This document shows, in pieces, positions 8,875 through 16,898 of a stretch of DNA of 48,788 bases. The stretch's first letter is position 1, and each line of letters starts with the position of its first letter. The stretch is from an uncultured Muribaculaceae bacterium (GTDB lineage: Bacteria; Bacteroidota; Bacteroidia; Bacteroidales; Muribaculaceae), in assembly GCA_910584185.1 (NCBI GenBank), contig CAJTYC010000006.1, positions 1 to 48,788 on the forward strand, in the 5' to 3' direction. The notes beneath the pieces are model-generated. The model made no database searches. It was not told the DNA's origin and saw only the letters and a program-made list of their open reading frames with translations. The translations under genes were made by a program, and so were the position numbers.

Positions 8875-8989
8875 AAAAACCAAGGAGTGATGGAGCGAAA
8901 AAAAAGAGAGAAAGGGTGTTCCGTTTGCCGAGGGTGCGCCGCGGCCACCAGTCCCAAAGGCCAAGCCAACCCCCTCGCGAAGCCTCCCC

Positions 8990-9035
8990 AAAAAAAGAGT
9001 TGGAGGTCGACACCAGTAAACTGACACCGACCTCC
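8990..9035 (-). terminator. Terminator of the tRNA-Glu/rpsT operon
   Basis: Read on the minus strand, GGAGGTCG (9035-9028) pairs with CGACCTCC (9009-9002). It is followed by five bases and a run of seven T (8996-8990). It lies 23 bp after the 3' end of the second tRNA-Glu. Confidence 0.75.
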
Positions 9036-9057
9036 GGGATAGGATGGATTTGGGGAG

Positions 9058-9129
9058 TAGCCCATAGCAGAGTCGAACTGCTCTTTAGAGAATGAAAATC
9101 TCTCGTCCTAACCGATAGACGAATGGGCC
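9058..9129 (-). tRNA. tRNA-Glu (UUC), distal copy
   Basis: 72 nt on the minus strand. The acceptor stem GGCCCAT pairs with ATGGGCT (one G-U at the end). The anticodon loop TTTTCAT gives anticodon TTC. The T arm 'GCAGTTCGACTCTGC' is intact. CCA is not encoded. It is identical in the body to the copy at 9545-9616, and the two bracket rpsT. Confidence 0.95.
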
Positions 9130-9253
9130 TACACTGCCTTCAACCGGGAAAACCATAGCCCAAACCAAGGCCATTGCCGTCTCCCATGTCGAAGTCTAAT
9201 CAATTCGCGAAGCAAGCCTATCGCCTGCCCGCATTTCACAAATCAGGATAAAT

Positions 9254-9508
9254 TTATCCCAACTTGTTGATATGCATTGATAGTCCGCTGCAAAGGTTAG
9301 CGGCCTTCTTCTTCGAAATTATATTCTTGCGACCAAGACGCTGAAGCAATGACTGCACTTTGCTGTATGCTGCCTCTGCCTCCGACTTCTCTGTCATCTT
9401 GCGCACTTTGCGCACTGCATTTCTTGCTGTCTTTGCCCAGTAACGGTTCTCAAGCTTGCGCTTCTCCGACTGGCGAATTCTTTTTAATGACGATTTATGA
9501 TTTGCCAT
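9254..9508 (-). CDS. rpsT: 30S ribosomal protein S20
   Basis: 84 residues, very basic, beginning MANHKSSLKRIRQSEKR, the hallmark N-terminus of S20, which binds 16S rRNA in the body of the small subunit. Length is normal for the family. The ATG at 9508 lies 36 bp after the 3' end of the upstream tRNA-Glu, and a second tRNA-Glu follows about 125 bp after its stop. One promoter (9658-9689) and one terminator (8990-9035) frame all three. The mRNA would thus be released by tRNA end processing on both sides. Confidence 0.97.
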   Translation of the reverse strand: MANHKSSLKRIRQSEKRKLENRYWAKTARNAVRKVRKMTEKSEAEAAYSKVQSLLQRLGRKNIISKKKAANLCSGLSMHINKLG

Positions 9509-9544
9509 CTTTAAAAATTTCTTTTGTCTATTTATATTTATTGG

Positions 9545-9616
9545 TAGCCCATAGCAGAGTCGAACTGCTCTTTAGAGAATGAAAATCTCTCGTCCTAACC
9601 GATAGACGAATGGGCC
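9545..9616 (-). tRNA. tRNA-Glu (UUC), promoter-proximal copy
   Basis: Same 72-nt sequence as 9058-9129, including anticodon TTC and a GGCCCAT/ATGGGCT acceptor stem. It is the first element of the minus-strand transcript that continues into rpsT. Confidence 0.95.
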
Positions 9617-9657
9617 ACTATAGTGCAACTGCACATCTTCTGCGCACTTTGCGACTG

Positions 9658-9689
9658 CAAAAGTAGTAATTTTTTTATTCTCCACCAAA
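9658..9689 (-). promoter_or_regulatory. Promoter of the tRNA-Glu/rpsT/tRNA-Glu operon
   Basis: On the minus strand TTTG (9689-9686), a 20-bp spacer and TACTTTTG (9665-9658) match the Bacteroidota consensus exactly. Transcription would start near 9651, 35 bp before the tRNA. Confidence 0.75.
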
Positions 9690-9787
9690 TTTTTTACGTT
9701 TTTTCTCACTTTTTTATCCGCTTTTCCTCTTTTTATACCCTTTCCCTACCTATTTTTCCCACTTTTATTTGTAATTTTGCATCTGTT

Positions 9788-11269
9788 ATGAGTTTTAAAC
9801 ATTTCATCCCCACACTGCTCCTCGCAGCTTCGGCCTTCTTTCCGGCCCACGCCGAGTGGAATGACTCCATTCGCTACAATGCTGAGTTCGGTGCTTCTCT
9901 CTCTTCGGGCGCCCACACCCCTTTCTGGCTCCAGTCTAACCGCTTCGGATTCTCGTCGCTCCGCCGCAATAATCTTTACCTGCGCCTCGGAGCGTTCAAG
10001 GACCTCGATAAGAAGAAGCGCTTCTCTTGGGGCGCGGGCATCGACCTCGGCGTCGCCCACCGTTTCCAGTCTACGTTCATGCCTCAGCAACTCTACGCTG
10101 AGGTCAAGTATCGCTGCCTGAACGCTATGATCGGCGCAAAGGAGCTGTCGGACCCGCTTATCGATACGGAGCTCTCGTCCGGGGCTCTCACCAACGGCTC
10201 GAATGCCCGCCCCATACCCCAAGTCCGCATCGGCATCTTCGATTATGCCGATTTCTGGGGCACCAACGGCTGGTTCGCAGTCAAGGGACATATCGCTTAT
10301 GGCCTTTTCACCGACAATTGGTGGATCAAGCGATGGGTAAACAAGGATTCGCGCTATACCCTCAATTCTCTGTATTGCTCGCGCGGCATATGGTTTCGAG
10401 GCGGCAACGAACGGAAGTTCCCGCTCACCGGCGAACTCGGCCTCGTAATGGACACGGAGTTCGGCGGCAAGACCTGGTGGCCGGCCGAAAATGGCAAGGG
10501 GGGCACTTGGGATAAGCATCCCACCTATGCTAAGGCGTGGCTGAAGGCCCTGCTCCCCATGAAGGGTGGCGCCGACACCGGTGCCGGCGAGCAGACCAAC
10601 GTGGAGGGCAATTTCCTCGGCAATTGGTCTTTCTCTCTAAAGTGGCAGGACCCCTCGGGCTGGATGGTCAAACTTTATTACCAGCATTTCTTCGAAGATC
10701 ACTCTATGATGTTCTTCGATTTTCCCTGGAAGGATGGCCTCTACGGAGTGCAGGGCCGCCTTCCCCAAAACCCGTTCGTCTCGGAAATCCTGTATGAGTT
10801 CCTCTACACGAAGGACCAGTCAGGTCCGGCATATTGGGACCACACCCCCGAAATCAATTACCAGGTCTCGGGCCGCGACATGTATTATTGGCATTACATA
10901 TACAATGGCTGGCAGCATTGGGGCCAGGCCATAGGCAACCCGCTCCTCACATCTCCTATATATAATGCAAACCACCACCTCCAGTTCTATTCCAACCGCG
11001 TGGTGGCCCACCACGTAGGCTTCAAGGGTTCCCCCACGCCCAATGTGGACTACCGCGCCCTGCTGTCATACACCAAAAGTTGGGGCTCCTACTATGCCCC
11101 GTTCCAGCACACCAAGGAGAATTTCAGCTGGCTCGCCGAAGTGAAGTACCACACCAAGAAATTGCCGGGCTGGGAGGCCTCCATCTCACTCGCCGGCGAC
11201 CACGGCAAGCTCCTCGGCAACTCGTTCGGAGCAATGCTCTCAATCTCAAAATCCGGCTGGTTCAAGTAA
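9788..11269 (+). CDS. Wzi-like capsule assembly outer-membrane protein
   Basis: 493 residues from ATG 9788; the longer reading frame upstream runs over promoter sequence and is rejected. Signal peptide 'MSFKHFIPTLLLAASAFFPAHA'. The mature protein is rich in alternating amphipathic strands with many aromatic residues, and ends in a strand with terminal Phe-Lys ('SGWFK'). The opening 'YNAEFGASLSSGAHTPFWLQSNRFG' is typical of the Caps_assemb_Wzi family, beta-barrels that help anchor or assemble surface polysaccharide. A -7-like TAATTTTG at 9772-9779 lies so close to the start that the leader would be only a few bases. Family fairly sure; the exact polysaccharide is unknown. Confidence 0.8.
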   Translation: MSFKHFIPTLLLAASAFFPAHAEWNDSIRYNAEFGASLSSGAHTPFWLQSNRFGFSSLRRNNLYLRLGAFKDLDKKKRFSWGAGIDLGVAHRFQSTFMPQQLYAEVKYRCLNAMIGAKELSDPLIDTELSSGALTNGSNARPIPQVRIGIFDYADFWGTNGWFAVKGHIAYGLFTDNWWIKRWVNKDSRYTLNSLYCSRGIWFRGGNERKFPLTGELGLVMDTEFGGKTWWPAENGKGGTWDKHPTYAKAWLKALLPMKGGADTGAGEQTNVEGNFLGNWSFSLKWQDPSGWMVKLYYQHFFEDHSMMFFDFPWKDGLYGVQGRLPQNPFVSEILYEFLYTKDQSGPAYWDHTPEINYQVSGRDMYYWHYIYNGWQHWGQAIGNPLLTSPIYNANHHLQFYSNRVVAHHVGFKGSPTPNVDYRALLSYTKSWGSYYAPFQHTKENFSWLAEVKYHTKKLPGWEASISLAGDHGKLLGNSFGAMLSISKSGWFK

Positions 11270-11333
11270 GAGCCCTATGGGCAAAATTTTTATGAGATGG
11301 GCTCTAAATCTCTGACACCTAAACTAAAGACTA

Positions 11334-11750
11334 ATGAAATCAAAACTAAACCATTTATTACCTCTCTTGGCTGCGTTAACTCTCCTGTTACTGCCGGCCT
11401 GCCGCCGGGCCTCCGACAATGGCCTGATAGATGGCCTGTGGCGAATAGACCAAATAGACTATTTCGAACAAGGCCAACAACCTTCCACAATCCACCCCGA
11501 AGGCTGCTTCATAGCCATACAGCTCGAACTCCTCCAGCTCGACAACCCCAACCCGGTGGCCACTTCAATAATCTCTTACGATAAGGACAAACGCACCTTA
11601 GGCCTCGATTTCCCCTACAAACCTGACCCCAACCTGCTGCGCAAGTTCGGCATAATGCAAAACCCCTGCGTCATGAATGTGGAAGTCCTGACGCACAAGC
11701 GCTTGGTACTGACATCCCCCACTTCAAGAGTCACCTGCACCCGCTTCTGA
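11334..11750 (+). CDS. Small lipoprotein, lipocalin-like
   Basis: 138 residues. A type II signal sequence with lipobox 'LLPAC' (Cys23) marks it as a lipoprotein. The mature part begins 'GLWRIDQIDYF' and contains several short strands, as in the lipocalin-like small lipoproteins of Bacteroidales. Its ligand is unknown. It lies 64 bp after the wzi-like gene and may be cotranscribed with it. Its stop codon is followed without any gap by a GCGC-GAA-GCGC mini-hairpin (11751-11761), showing how close the intergenic repeats come to coding sequence. Confidence 0.6.
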   Translation: MKSKLNHLLPLLAALTLLLLPACRRASDNGLIDGLWRIDQIDYFEQGQQPSTIHPEGCFIAIQLELLQLDNPNPVATSIISYDKDKRTLGLDFPYKPDPNLLRKFGIMQNPCVMNVEVLTHKRLVLTSPTSRVTCTRF

Positions 11751-11890
11751 GCGCGAAGCGCGAACCCCTAACCCTCCTTAAAGCTGCCTCCCCTCTCTCC
11801 TAAAGCTGCCTCCCCTCTCTCCCCTAAGGTTGCCTCCCCTCTCTCCCCACTTGGCGTTGTGTGAGGGCGGAAGCCCGAAAGCCCACAAAA
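11751..11890. repeat. GAA mini-hairpin, 24-bp tandem repeat and partial intergenic element
   Basis: GCGC-GAA-GCGC at 11751-11761 is followed by about three units of a 20-24 bp repeat (taaagctgcctcccctctct, 11779-11848; the third unit diverged). Then comes 'gtgtgagggcggaagccc' (about 11860-11875), which resembles the GAA-loop hairpin element with the arms GGGC/GCCC. Confidence 0.7.
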
Positions 11891-11943
11891 AACCAACTAA
11901 CCAAAAAAAGTGTTGATGATATAAAAAAGCAAAAATCAAAGCA

Positions 11944-13215
11944 ATGACCAAAGCAAGACTACACTCTTTTATCATCTGCATTCTCGCCTCCATCCTGCCG
12001 GCCCTCGCCTCCGGCTGGGATGCACCTAAATATACCCCGCTGCCCCCGGACCTCGACGGCTCCATGATGCCCTATGATTTCAAGGACTGCACCACCCCCT
12101 CTTTCCTCCCGGACTCGCTGAAGCCCGTCACGGCAATCTATGTGGCCCGCCACGGCGCCCGCTATCTCTCCGGCCCGAAGAAAACCGACGCGGTGATGAA
12201 TCACCTCATCAAGGCCCGCAATGAGGGCCGCCTCTCCGACACGGGCGAGGCGTTCCTCTCCCTGATGGAGCAAGTCATAGCCACCAACACCGACAATTGG
12301 GGCGACCTATCACAAGTGGGTATCAACGAGGAGAAGCTACTCGGCAAGCATATGTTCCGCCAGCTCCCACCCCTCCACAAGCCTGACGCCCAAGTGGCGG
12401 CCATTTCCTCGCATGTGCCACGCGTGGTAATGACCATGTATCAGTTCTGCCACAGCTTAGTCCGCGCCAACGACCGCATCTCCACGACAACCGACGAGGG
12501 CCTGCAGTTCAACCCGCTCGTCTGCTGCTTCATAGCCGACACCGCTTACGCCAATTACCGCGAGAAGGGCAACTGGCGTAAGGTCTACGATGACTTCGTA
12601 GCCTCCCACGTCCCCGAAGCCCCGGCCCGCCGACTGTTCACCTCCACCTCGCTCTCCGATTCGAAGCTACGCAAGCTGACTGTCGACATGTATGAAGTGC
12701 TGAAGGGCAACCGCGCCTACGGCCTACCCGCCCCAACCACCCGCTGGATGTCAGCCCACGAGTACCAAGCCTGCTGGCAAGCAGACAATCTGAAGCACTA
12801 TCTCCGCAATTCCATAACCCCCCTCTCCGACCTCGCAGCAAAGGCAACATCACCCCTCCTGAGCAGGATGATCCAAGACGCCGACGCCAACATAGCCAAC
12901 TACCGGGAAGGCCTGCCCTACAACACCCTGAACGGCTATTTCGGCCACTGCGAAACCCTCCTACCCCTCCTCTCGCTGATAGGCATACCAAACATGCCCG
13001 ACCACATCGACCTCCAAAACTTAGACCGCTACTGGAAAATCCAAGACCTGACCCCATTGGCAGCCAACCTCTCAATAATCCTCGCAGAGGCCCCCTCAGG
13101 CCAAATCTACGCCTCAATGCAGCTGAACGGCCACACAATCCGCCCAATAAGAGGCAACCCGGAGCTCCTACCCTGGCCAACCCTAAAAGCCAACTGGCAG
13201 TCAAAGCTAAAATAG
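11944..13215 (+). CDS. Histidine phosphatase of the MINPP (inositol polyphosphate) type
   Basis: 423 residues with signal peptide 'MTKARLHSFIICILASILPALAS', so periplasmic or outer-membrane associated. The branch 2 histidine phosphatase signature 'YVARHGARYLSG' (RHGARY at 69-74) gives the phosphorylated His. The proton-donor region near the C-terminus is 'FGHCETLLPLL', where classical enzymes have H-A-E or H-D. Cys in the middle position is seen here, with the essential His and Glu kept. Bacterial MINPP proteins release phosphate from phytate, which suits a gut commensal; substrate is inferred from family. Downstream lies GAA-loop repeat A and then ruvB. Confidence 0.82.
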   Translation: MTKARLHSFIICILASILPALASGWDAPKYTPLPPDLDGSMMPYDFKDCTTPSFLPDSLKPVTAIYVARHGARYLSGPKKTDAVMNHLIKARNEGRLSDTGEAFLSLMEQVIATNTDNWGDLSQVGINEEKLLGKHMFRQLPPLHKPDAQVAAISSHVPRVVMTMYQFCHSLVRANDRISTTTDEGLQFNPLVCCFIADTAYANYREKGNWRKVYDDFVASHVPEAPARRLFTSTSLSDSKLRKLTVDMYEVLKGNRAYGLPAPTTRWMSAHEYQACWQADNLKHYLRNSITPLSDLAAKATSPLLSRMIQDADANIANYREGLPYNTLNGYFGHCETLLPLLSLIGIPNMPDHIDLQNLDRYWKIQDLTPLAANLSIILAEAPSGQIYASMQLNGHTIRPIRGNPELLPWPTLKANWQSKLK

Positions 13216-13366
13216 GCAAAGAAAGGCAAAAAGGCAAAAGGCAAACCCCACTCAGCTTTTGTTCTGTGAGGGCGCGAAGCGCCCATAAGCTGCATTGCGG
13301 TTTTGGGGGTGTGCAAGCGCGAAGCGCGAGGTAAAAGCCAGAAGGCGCGAAGCGCGATTCCAACAA
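13214..13366. repeat. Composite intergenic element, GAA-hairpin family, copy A
   Basis: An A-rich run of 'ggcaaa(a)' units (13214-13245) is followed by 'CAGCTTTTGTTCTGTGAG' and the hairpin GGGCGC-GAA-GCGCCC (13270-13284). Then come 'AAGCTGCATTGCGGTTTTGG' and two GCGC-GAA-GCGC mini-hairpins near 13317 and 13345. It ends a few bases before the ruvB start. No T-run, so not a classical terminator. Confidence 0.85.
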
Positions 13367-13373
13367 GACAACT

Positions 13374-14411
13374 ATGACAGAAGATTTCGACATAAGAACC
13401 AATGCAAACACCCCGGACGGCCCGGAAAAGGACATAGAAAAGGCCCTGCGCCCACTAAGTTTCTCTGACTTCACGGGCCAGGACAAGATCATCGACAACC
13501 TGAGCGTCTTCGTAAAGGCTGCCCGCATGCGAGGCGAGGCCCTCGACCACACCCTCCTACACGGCCCCCCGGGCTTAGGCAAAACCACCCTCTCCAACAT
13601 CATAGCCAACGAATTAGGAGTAGGCTTCAAAACTACCTCCGGCCCGGTCCTCGACAAACCGGGCGACTTAGCCGGCATCCTGATGTCGTTAGAGCCTCAC
13701 GACGTCCTGTTCATCGACGAGATCCACCGCCTCCACCCAATTGTGGAGGAGTATCTCTACTCGGCCATGGAGGACTACCGCATAGATATCCTCCTCGACA
13801 AGGGCCCCGGAGCAAAGTCGGTGCAGCTGACCATCTCTCCGTTCACGCTCGTAGGAGCCACAACCCGCTCGGGCAATCTCACCGCCCCGCTAAGAGCCCG
13901 CTTCGGCATCCAATGCCACCTCGAGTATTATGACCACAATCTCCTCTGCTCAATAGTGCACCGCTCCGCCGGCCTGCTCCGTATAGGCATCGACGACGAG
14001 GCGGCACGCGAAATCGCCCTCCGCAGCCGAGGCACGCCCCGCGTGGCAAACTCTCTGCTACGCCGTGTTCGCGACTTCGCGATGGTCCGCGGCTCAGGCC
14101 GCATAGACCTCCCGATAGCACGCACGGCCCTCGAAGCCCTCAACATAGACCGCTACGGTCTCGACCAAATCGACAACCGCATCCTGCTGACCATAATCGA
14201 CAAGTTCAAGGGCGGCCCGGTAGGTCTGACCACAATAGCCACGGCAATAGGCGAGGACCCCGGCACAATCGAAGAAGTCTACGAGCCTTTCCTGATAAAG
14301 GAGGGCTTCCTCAAAAGAACCCCAAGAGGCCGAGAAGTCACCGAATTAGCCTACCGCCACTTAGGCCGCTTAGGAGACCAACCAAACCAACAACCCTCCC
14401 TATTCGACTAA
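13374..14411 (+). CDS. ruvB: Holliday junction branch migration helicase RuvB
   Basis: 345 residues, the usual length. AAA+ motifs: Walker A 'GPPGLGKTT' (64-72), Walker B 'VLFIDEIHRL' (DEIH at 115-118), sensor 1 'LVGATTRSG', arginine-finger region 'APLRARFG', and the C-terminal winged-helix ending 'RTPRGREVTELAYRHLG'. RuvB hexamers with RuvA drive branch migration before RuvC cleavage. ruvA and ruvC are not in this window. The flippase gene follows codirectionally after an intergenic repeat. The ATG at 13374 follows repeat copy A directly. Confidence 0.97.
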   Translation: MTEDFDIRTNANTPDGPEKDIEKALRPLSFSDFTGQDKIIDNLSVFVKAARMRGEALDHTLLHGPPGLGKTTLSNIIANELGVGFKTTSGPVLDKPGDLAGILMSLEPHDVLFIDEIHRLHPIVEEYLYSAMEDYRIDILLDKGPGAKSVQLTISPFTLVGATTRSGNLTAPLRARFGIQCHLEYYDHNLLCSIVHRSAGLLRIGIDDEAAREIALRSRGTPRVANSLLRRVRDFAMVRGSGRIDLPIARTALEALNIDRYGLDQIDNRILLTIIDKFKGGPVGLTTIATAIGEDPGTIEEVYEPFLIKEGFLKRTPRGREVTELAYRHLGRLGDQPNQQPSLFD

Positions 14412-14412
14412 G

Positions 14413-14655
14413 ATAGGCAAAAAGGCAAAAAGGCAAAAAGGCAAAGAAAGGCAAAAAGGAGAAAAGGCAACCCCCGTCAGCTTTTGTTCTGTGAGGGCGC
14501 GAAGCGCACGTCAAGAGCCCACAAGCTGCATCGCGGTTTTGGAGGTGTGCAAGCGCGAAGCGCGAGGTAAAAAGCAGTGCAAGCGCGAAGCGCGAGGTAA
14601 AAAGCAGTGCAAGCGCAACGCGCAAGCCAAAAAGCAAGAAGCGCAAGTAAAAAAA
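14413..14655. repeat. Composite intergenic element, copy B, with 30-bp tandem units
   Basis: A run of 'ggcaaaaa' units (14413-14470) leads into 'CAGCTTTTGTTCTGTGAG' and 'GGGCGCGAAGCGC', then 'AAGCTGCATCGCGGTTTTGG'. Two identical 30-bp units (14551-14580 and 14581-14610), each with GCGC-GAA-GCGC, are followed by a diverged third unit (14611-14640). It ends right before the flippase start. Confidence 0.85.
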
Positions 14656-14662
14656 AGAAAAA

Positions 14663-16177
14663 ATGGCAGCAATAAAATCATTAGCAAAAGAAACAGCAGT
14701 CTACGGCCTCTCAAGCATAATAGGCCGCTTCCTGAACTGGTGCTTAGTGCCACTATACGTCTACCTCTTCCCAACCCAGGAATACGGCATAGTGAGCTAC
14801 CTCTACAGCTTCACAGCTGTAGCCCTCGTCATCCTCAACTACGGCATGGAGACAGGCTTCTTCCGATTCGCCAACAAGGAGTCCGACCCCGAAAAAGTCT
14901 ATACCACCTCCCTAATTTCGGTAGGCACCACCTCGCTGCTATTCATAATACTCCTCTCCCTCTTCATCAGCCCCATCTCCAAGCTGATTCTGCTGCCGCG
15001 CCATCCGCTATACGTATGGCTGCTCGGAGTCACCGTGGCAATCGACGCCTTCTCCAACCTACCCTTCGCATACCTCCGCTTCCGCAAGAAAGCGCTACGC
15101 TTCGCCGGCATAAAGCTCCTCAACGTAGGCCTCAACATAGGCCTCAACCTCCTCTTCCTTCTCGCATGCCCGGCCATCATGAAGTCCGCACCCACACTCG
15201 TGTCATGGTTCTATGAGCCCCTCGGAGGCCTGGATTTTGGCATAGGCTGGATCTTCGTAGCCAACATCATCTCAACAATAGTGGTGCTACTATGCCTTCT
15301 GCCGGAGCTTACAGGACGTAAATACGCATTCAATTCCAACCTCCTCTCCCGCATGCTAAGATACTCCTGGCCACTGCTGATTCTCGGCATAGCCGGCGTA
15401 CTCAGCCAGAACATGGGCCAGATGATAATACCCTACCTATTCCAAGGCAACGAGGAGGCAGCTCGATCCATGGTCGGCATCTATGGCGCCAACATCAAGA
15501 TAGCCATAGTAATGGTGATGTTTACACAAGCTTTCCGCTATGCCTACGAGCCCTTCATATTCGCACATGCCAAAACCTCGGGCGAAGACAAGACCCGCGC
15601 ATACTGCGACGCAATGAAGTTTTTCGTCATATTCGGGCTCTTCATATTCCTCGGCGTCATGTATTTCCTCCCCATCCTAAAGCACTTCGTCTCCCCGGCC
15701 TACTGGTCCGGACTCCGGGTAGTGCCCATCATGATGGTCGCCGAACTCTGCTTCGGCATCTTCTTCAACCTCTCTCTCTGGTATAAACTCACCGACCGCA
15801 CCCAATGGGGCATGTACATGTCACTGATTTGCTTCATACTGATGCTCGGCCTCAACATCTGGTTAGTGCCGGTAATAGGTATACCCGACGGCTACCTCGG
15901 CTCCGCATGGGCCGCCCTGATAAGCTACTTCACCGTGATGCTGATATCTTATTTCGTAGGCCGGCACTATTACCCGCTCCCCTACCGGATAGGCCGCATG
16001 GCGTTATACACCCTGCTCGCAGCCATCCTATACGGAGCCGGCATATGGGTAGAGACCCTTTTCACCCCATGGTTGGCATACACCACAAAAATCCTGATGC
16101 TCATAATCTACGCCGGCATAGTAGCCAACTACGAGCACCTCCCCCTGCCAAAAAGAAAAACTACTTGTAAAGCTTGA
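14663..16177 (+). CDS. Polysaccharide flippase (Wzx/MATE-like)
   Basis: 504 residues, an integral membrane protein with about 12-14 hydrophobic segments spread over its full length. The N-terminus 'LAKETAVYGLSSIIGRFLNWCLVPLY' is typical of the polysaccharide biosynthesis/oligosaccharide flippase family, which turns lipid-linked sugars across the inner membrane. In many Bacteroidota the gene next to ruvB is of this type; I state this from memory. Its last 17 bp overlap the 3' end of convergent rnhB. The substrate cannot be deduced. Confidence 0.85.
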   Translation: MAAIKSLAKETAVYGLSSIIGRFLNWCLVPLYVYLFPTQEYGIVSYLYSFTAVALVILNYGMETGFFRFANKESDPEKVYTTSLISVGTTSLLFIILLSLFISPISKLILLPRHPLYVWLLGVTVAIDAFSNLPFAYLRFRKKALRFAGIKLLNVGLNIGLNLLFLLACPAIMKSAPTLVSWFYEPLGGLDFGIGWIFVANIISTIVVLLCLLPELTGRKYAFNSNLLSRMLRYSWPLLILGIAGVLSQNMGQMIIPYLFQGNEEAARSMVGIYGANIKIAIVMVMFTQAFRYAYEPFIFAHAKTSGEDKTRAYCDAMKFFVIFGLFIFLGVMYFLPILKHFVSPAYWSGLRVVPIMMVAELCFGIFFNLSLWYKLTDRTQWGMYMSLICFILMLGLNIWLVPVIGIPDGYLGSAWAALISYFTVMLISYFVGRHYYPLPYRIGRMALYTLLAAILYGAGIWVETLFTPWLAYTTKILMLIIYAGIVANYEHLPLPKRKTTCKA

Positions 16178-16763
16178 AGCTCTTACGATGCAAAGGTGTA
16201 ACCCCAAGCCGTGAGATTCCCTCATAATGCGCCTTGGTGGGATAACCCATATTGCGCTCCCAGCCATACCCCGGATACTCCTCTGCAAGGCGAGTCATCA
16301 GCTCATCGCGGTGAGTCTTGGCAAGCACGGAAGCCGCTGCAATCTGCATGAAAGTGGCGTCACCTTTCACCACCGTGGTGCAAGGTATATCCACCTGCCT
16401 GACAGGGTCAAGATACGGACGGAAGCGATTGCCATCCACAAGCACATGCTCCGGACGCAACGACAGCCTATCCAAAGCCCGCTGCATCCCGGCAATAGAA
16501 GCATTCAAGATATTGATACGGTCAATCTCTTCAGCCTCGACCATCACCACGGCCCAGGCCAAAGCCTCGCGCTCTATCTGCTCACGCAGACGCTCACGCG
16601 CCGCAGCCGTCAGCTGCTTGGAGTCATTAAGCTCAGGAGCATCAAAATCAGGAGGCAAGATAACGGCTGCGCAACTAACAGGCCCACACAAGCAACCGCG
16701 CCCGGCCTCATCACAACCGGCCTCAACACGGCCATCATACATAAACCGCCGCAATTCACCCAT
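16161..16763 (-). CDS. rnhB: Ribonuclease HII
   Basis: 200 residues, the normal length. The catalytic opening 'EAGCDEAGRGCLCGPV' carries Asp18-Glu19, and 'LNDSKQLTAAARERLREQI' and 'VDGNRFRP' follow as in all RNase HII. It cuts RNA from RNA-DNA hybrids and single ribonucleotides in DNA. The start ATG at 16763 is followed on the upstream side by repeat copy C and then the polyprenyl synthase gene on the same strand, so they may share a transcript. The stop lies inside the flippase gene (17-bp convergent overlap). Confidence 0.96.
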   Translation of the reverse strand: MGELRRFMYDGRVEAGCDEAGRGCLCGPVSCAAVILPPDFDAPELNDSKQLTAAARERLREQIEREALAWAVVMVEAEEIDRINILNASIAGMQRALDRLSLRPEHVLVDGNRFRPYLDPVRQVDIPCTTVVKGDATFMQIAAASVLAKTHRDELMTRLAEEYPGYGWERNMGYPTKAHYEGISRLGVTPLHRKSFKLYK

Positions 16764-16814
16764 AATAAAGCAAAATTAAGATTTAAAAAAGAGACGAAAA
16801 AAAGAAAACCACAA

Positions 16815-16895
16815 AGCATCTTTTGTTCTGTGAGAGCGCGAAGCGCTCCAAGCTGCATAGCGGTTTTGGAGGTGTGTGAGCGCGAAGCGCGAAAA
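16815..16895. repeat. Composite intergenic element, copy C
   Basis: 'TTTTGTTCTGTGA' is followed by GAGCGC-GAA-GCGCTC (16834-16848), then 'AAGCTGCATAGCGGTTTTGG' and GCGC-GAA-GCGC near 16871. Compared with copy A the second stem pair is A-T instead of G-C, so both arms changed together. Confidence 0.85.
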
Positions 16896-16898
16896 CCA

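Noticed and set aside
11269..11305. AGAGCCC...GGGCTCT stem after the wzi-like gene
   Set aside because: 7-bp stem with 23-base loop and no T-run; too weak to call a terminator.
12638..13678. Minus-strand frame across the phosphatase and ruvB
   Set aside because: It crosses two clear genes and an intergenic repeat and has low-complexity Arg/Gly/Leu composition.
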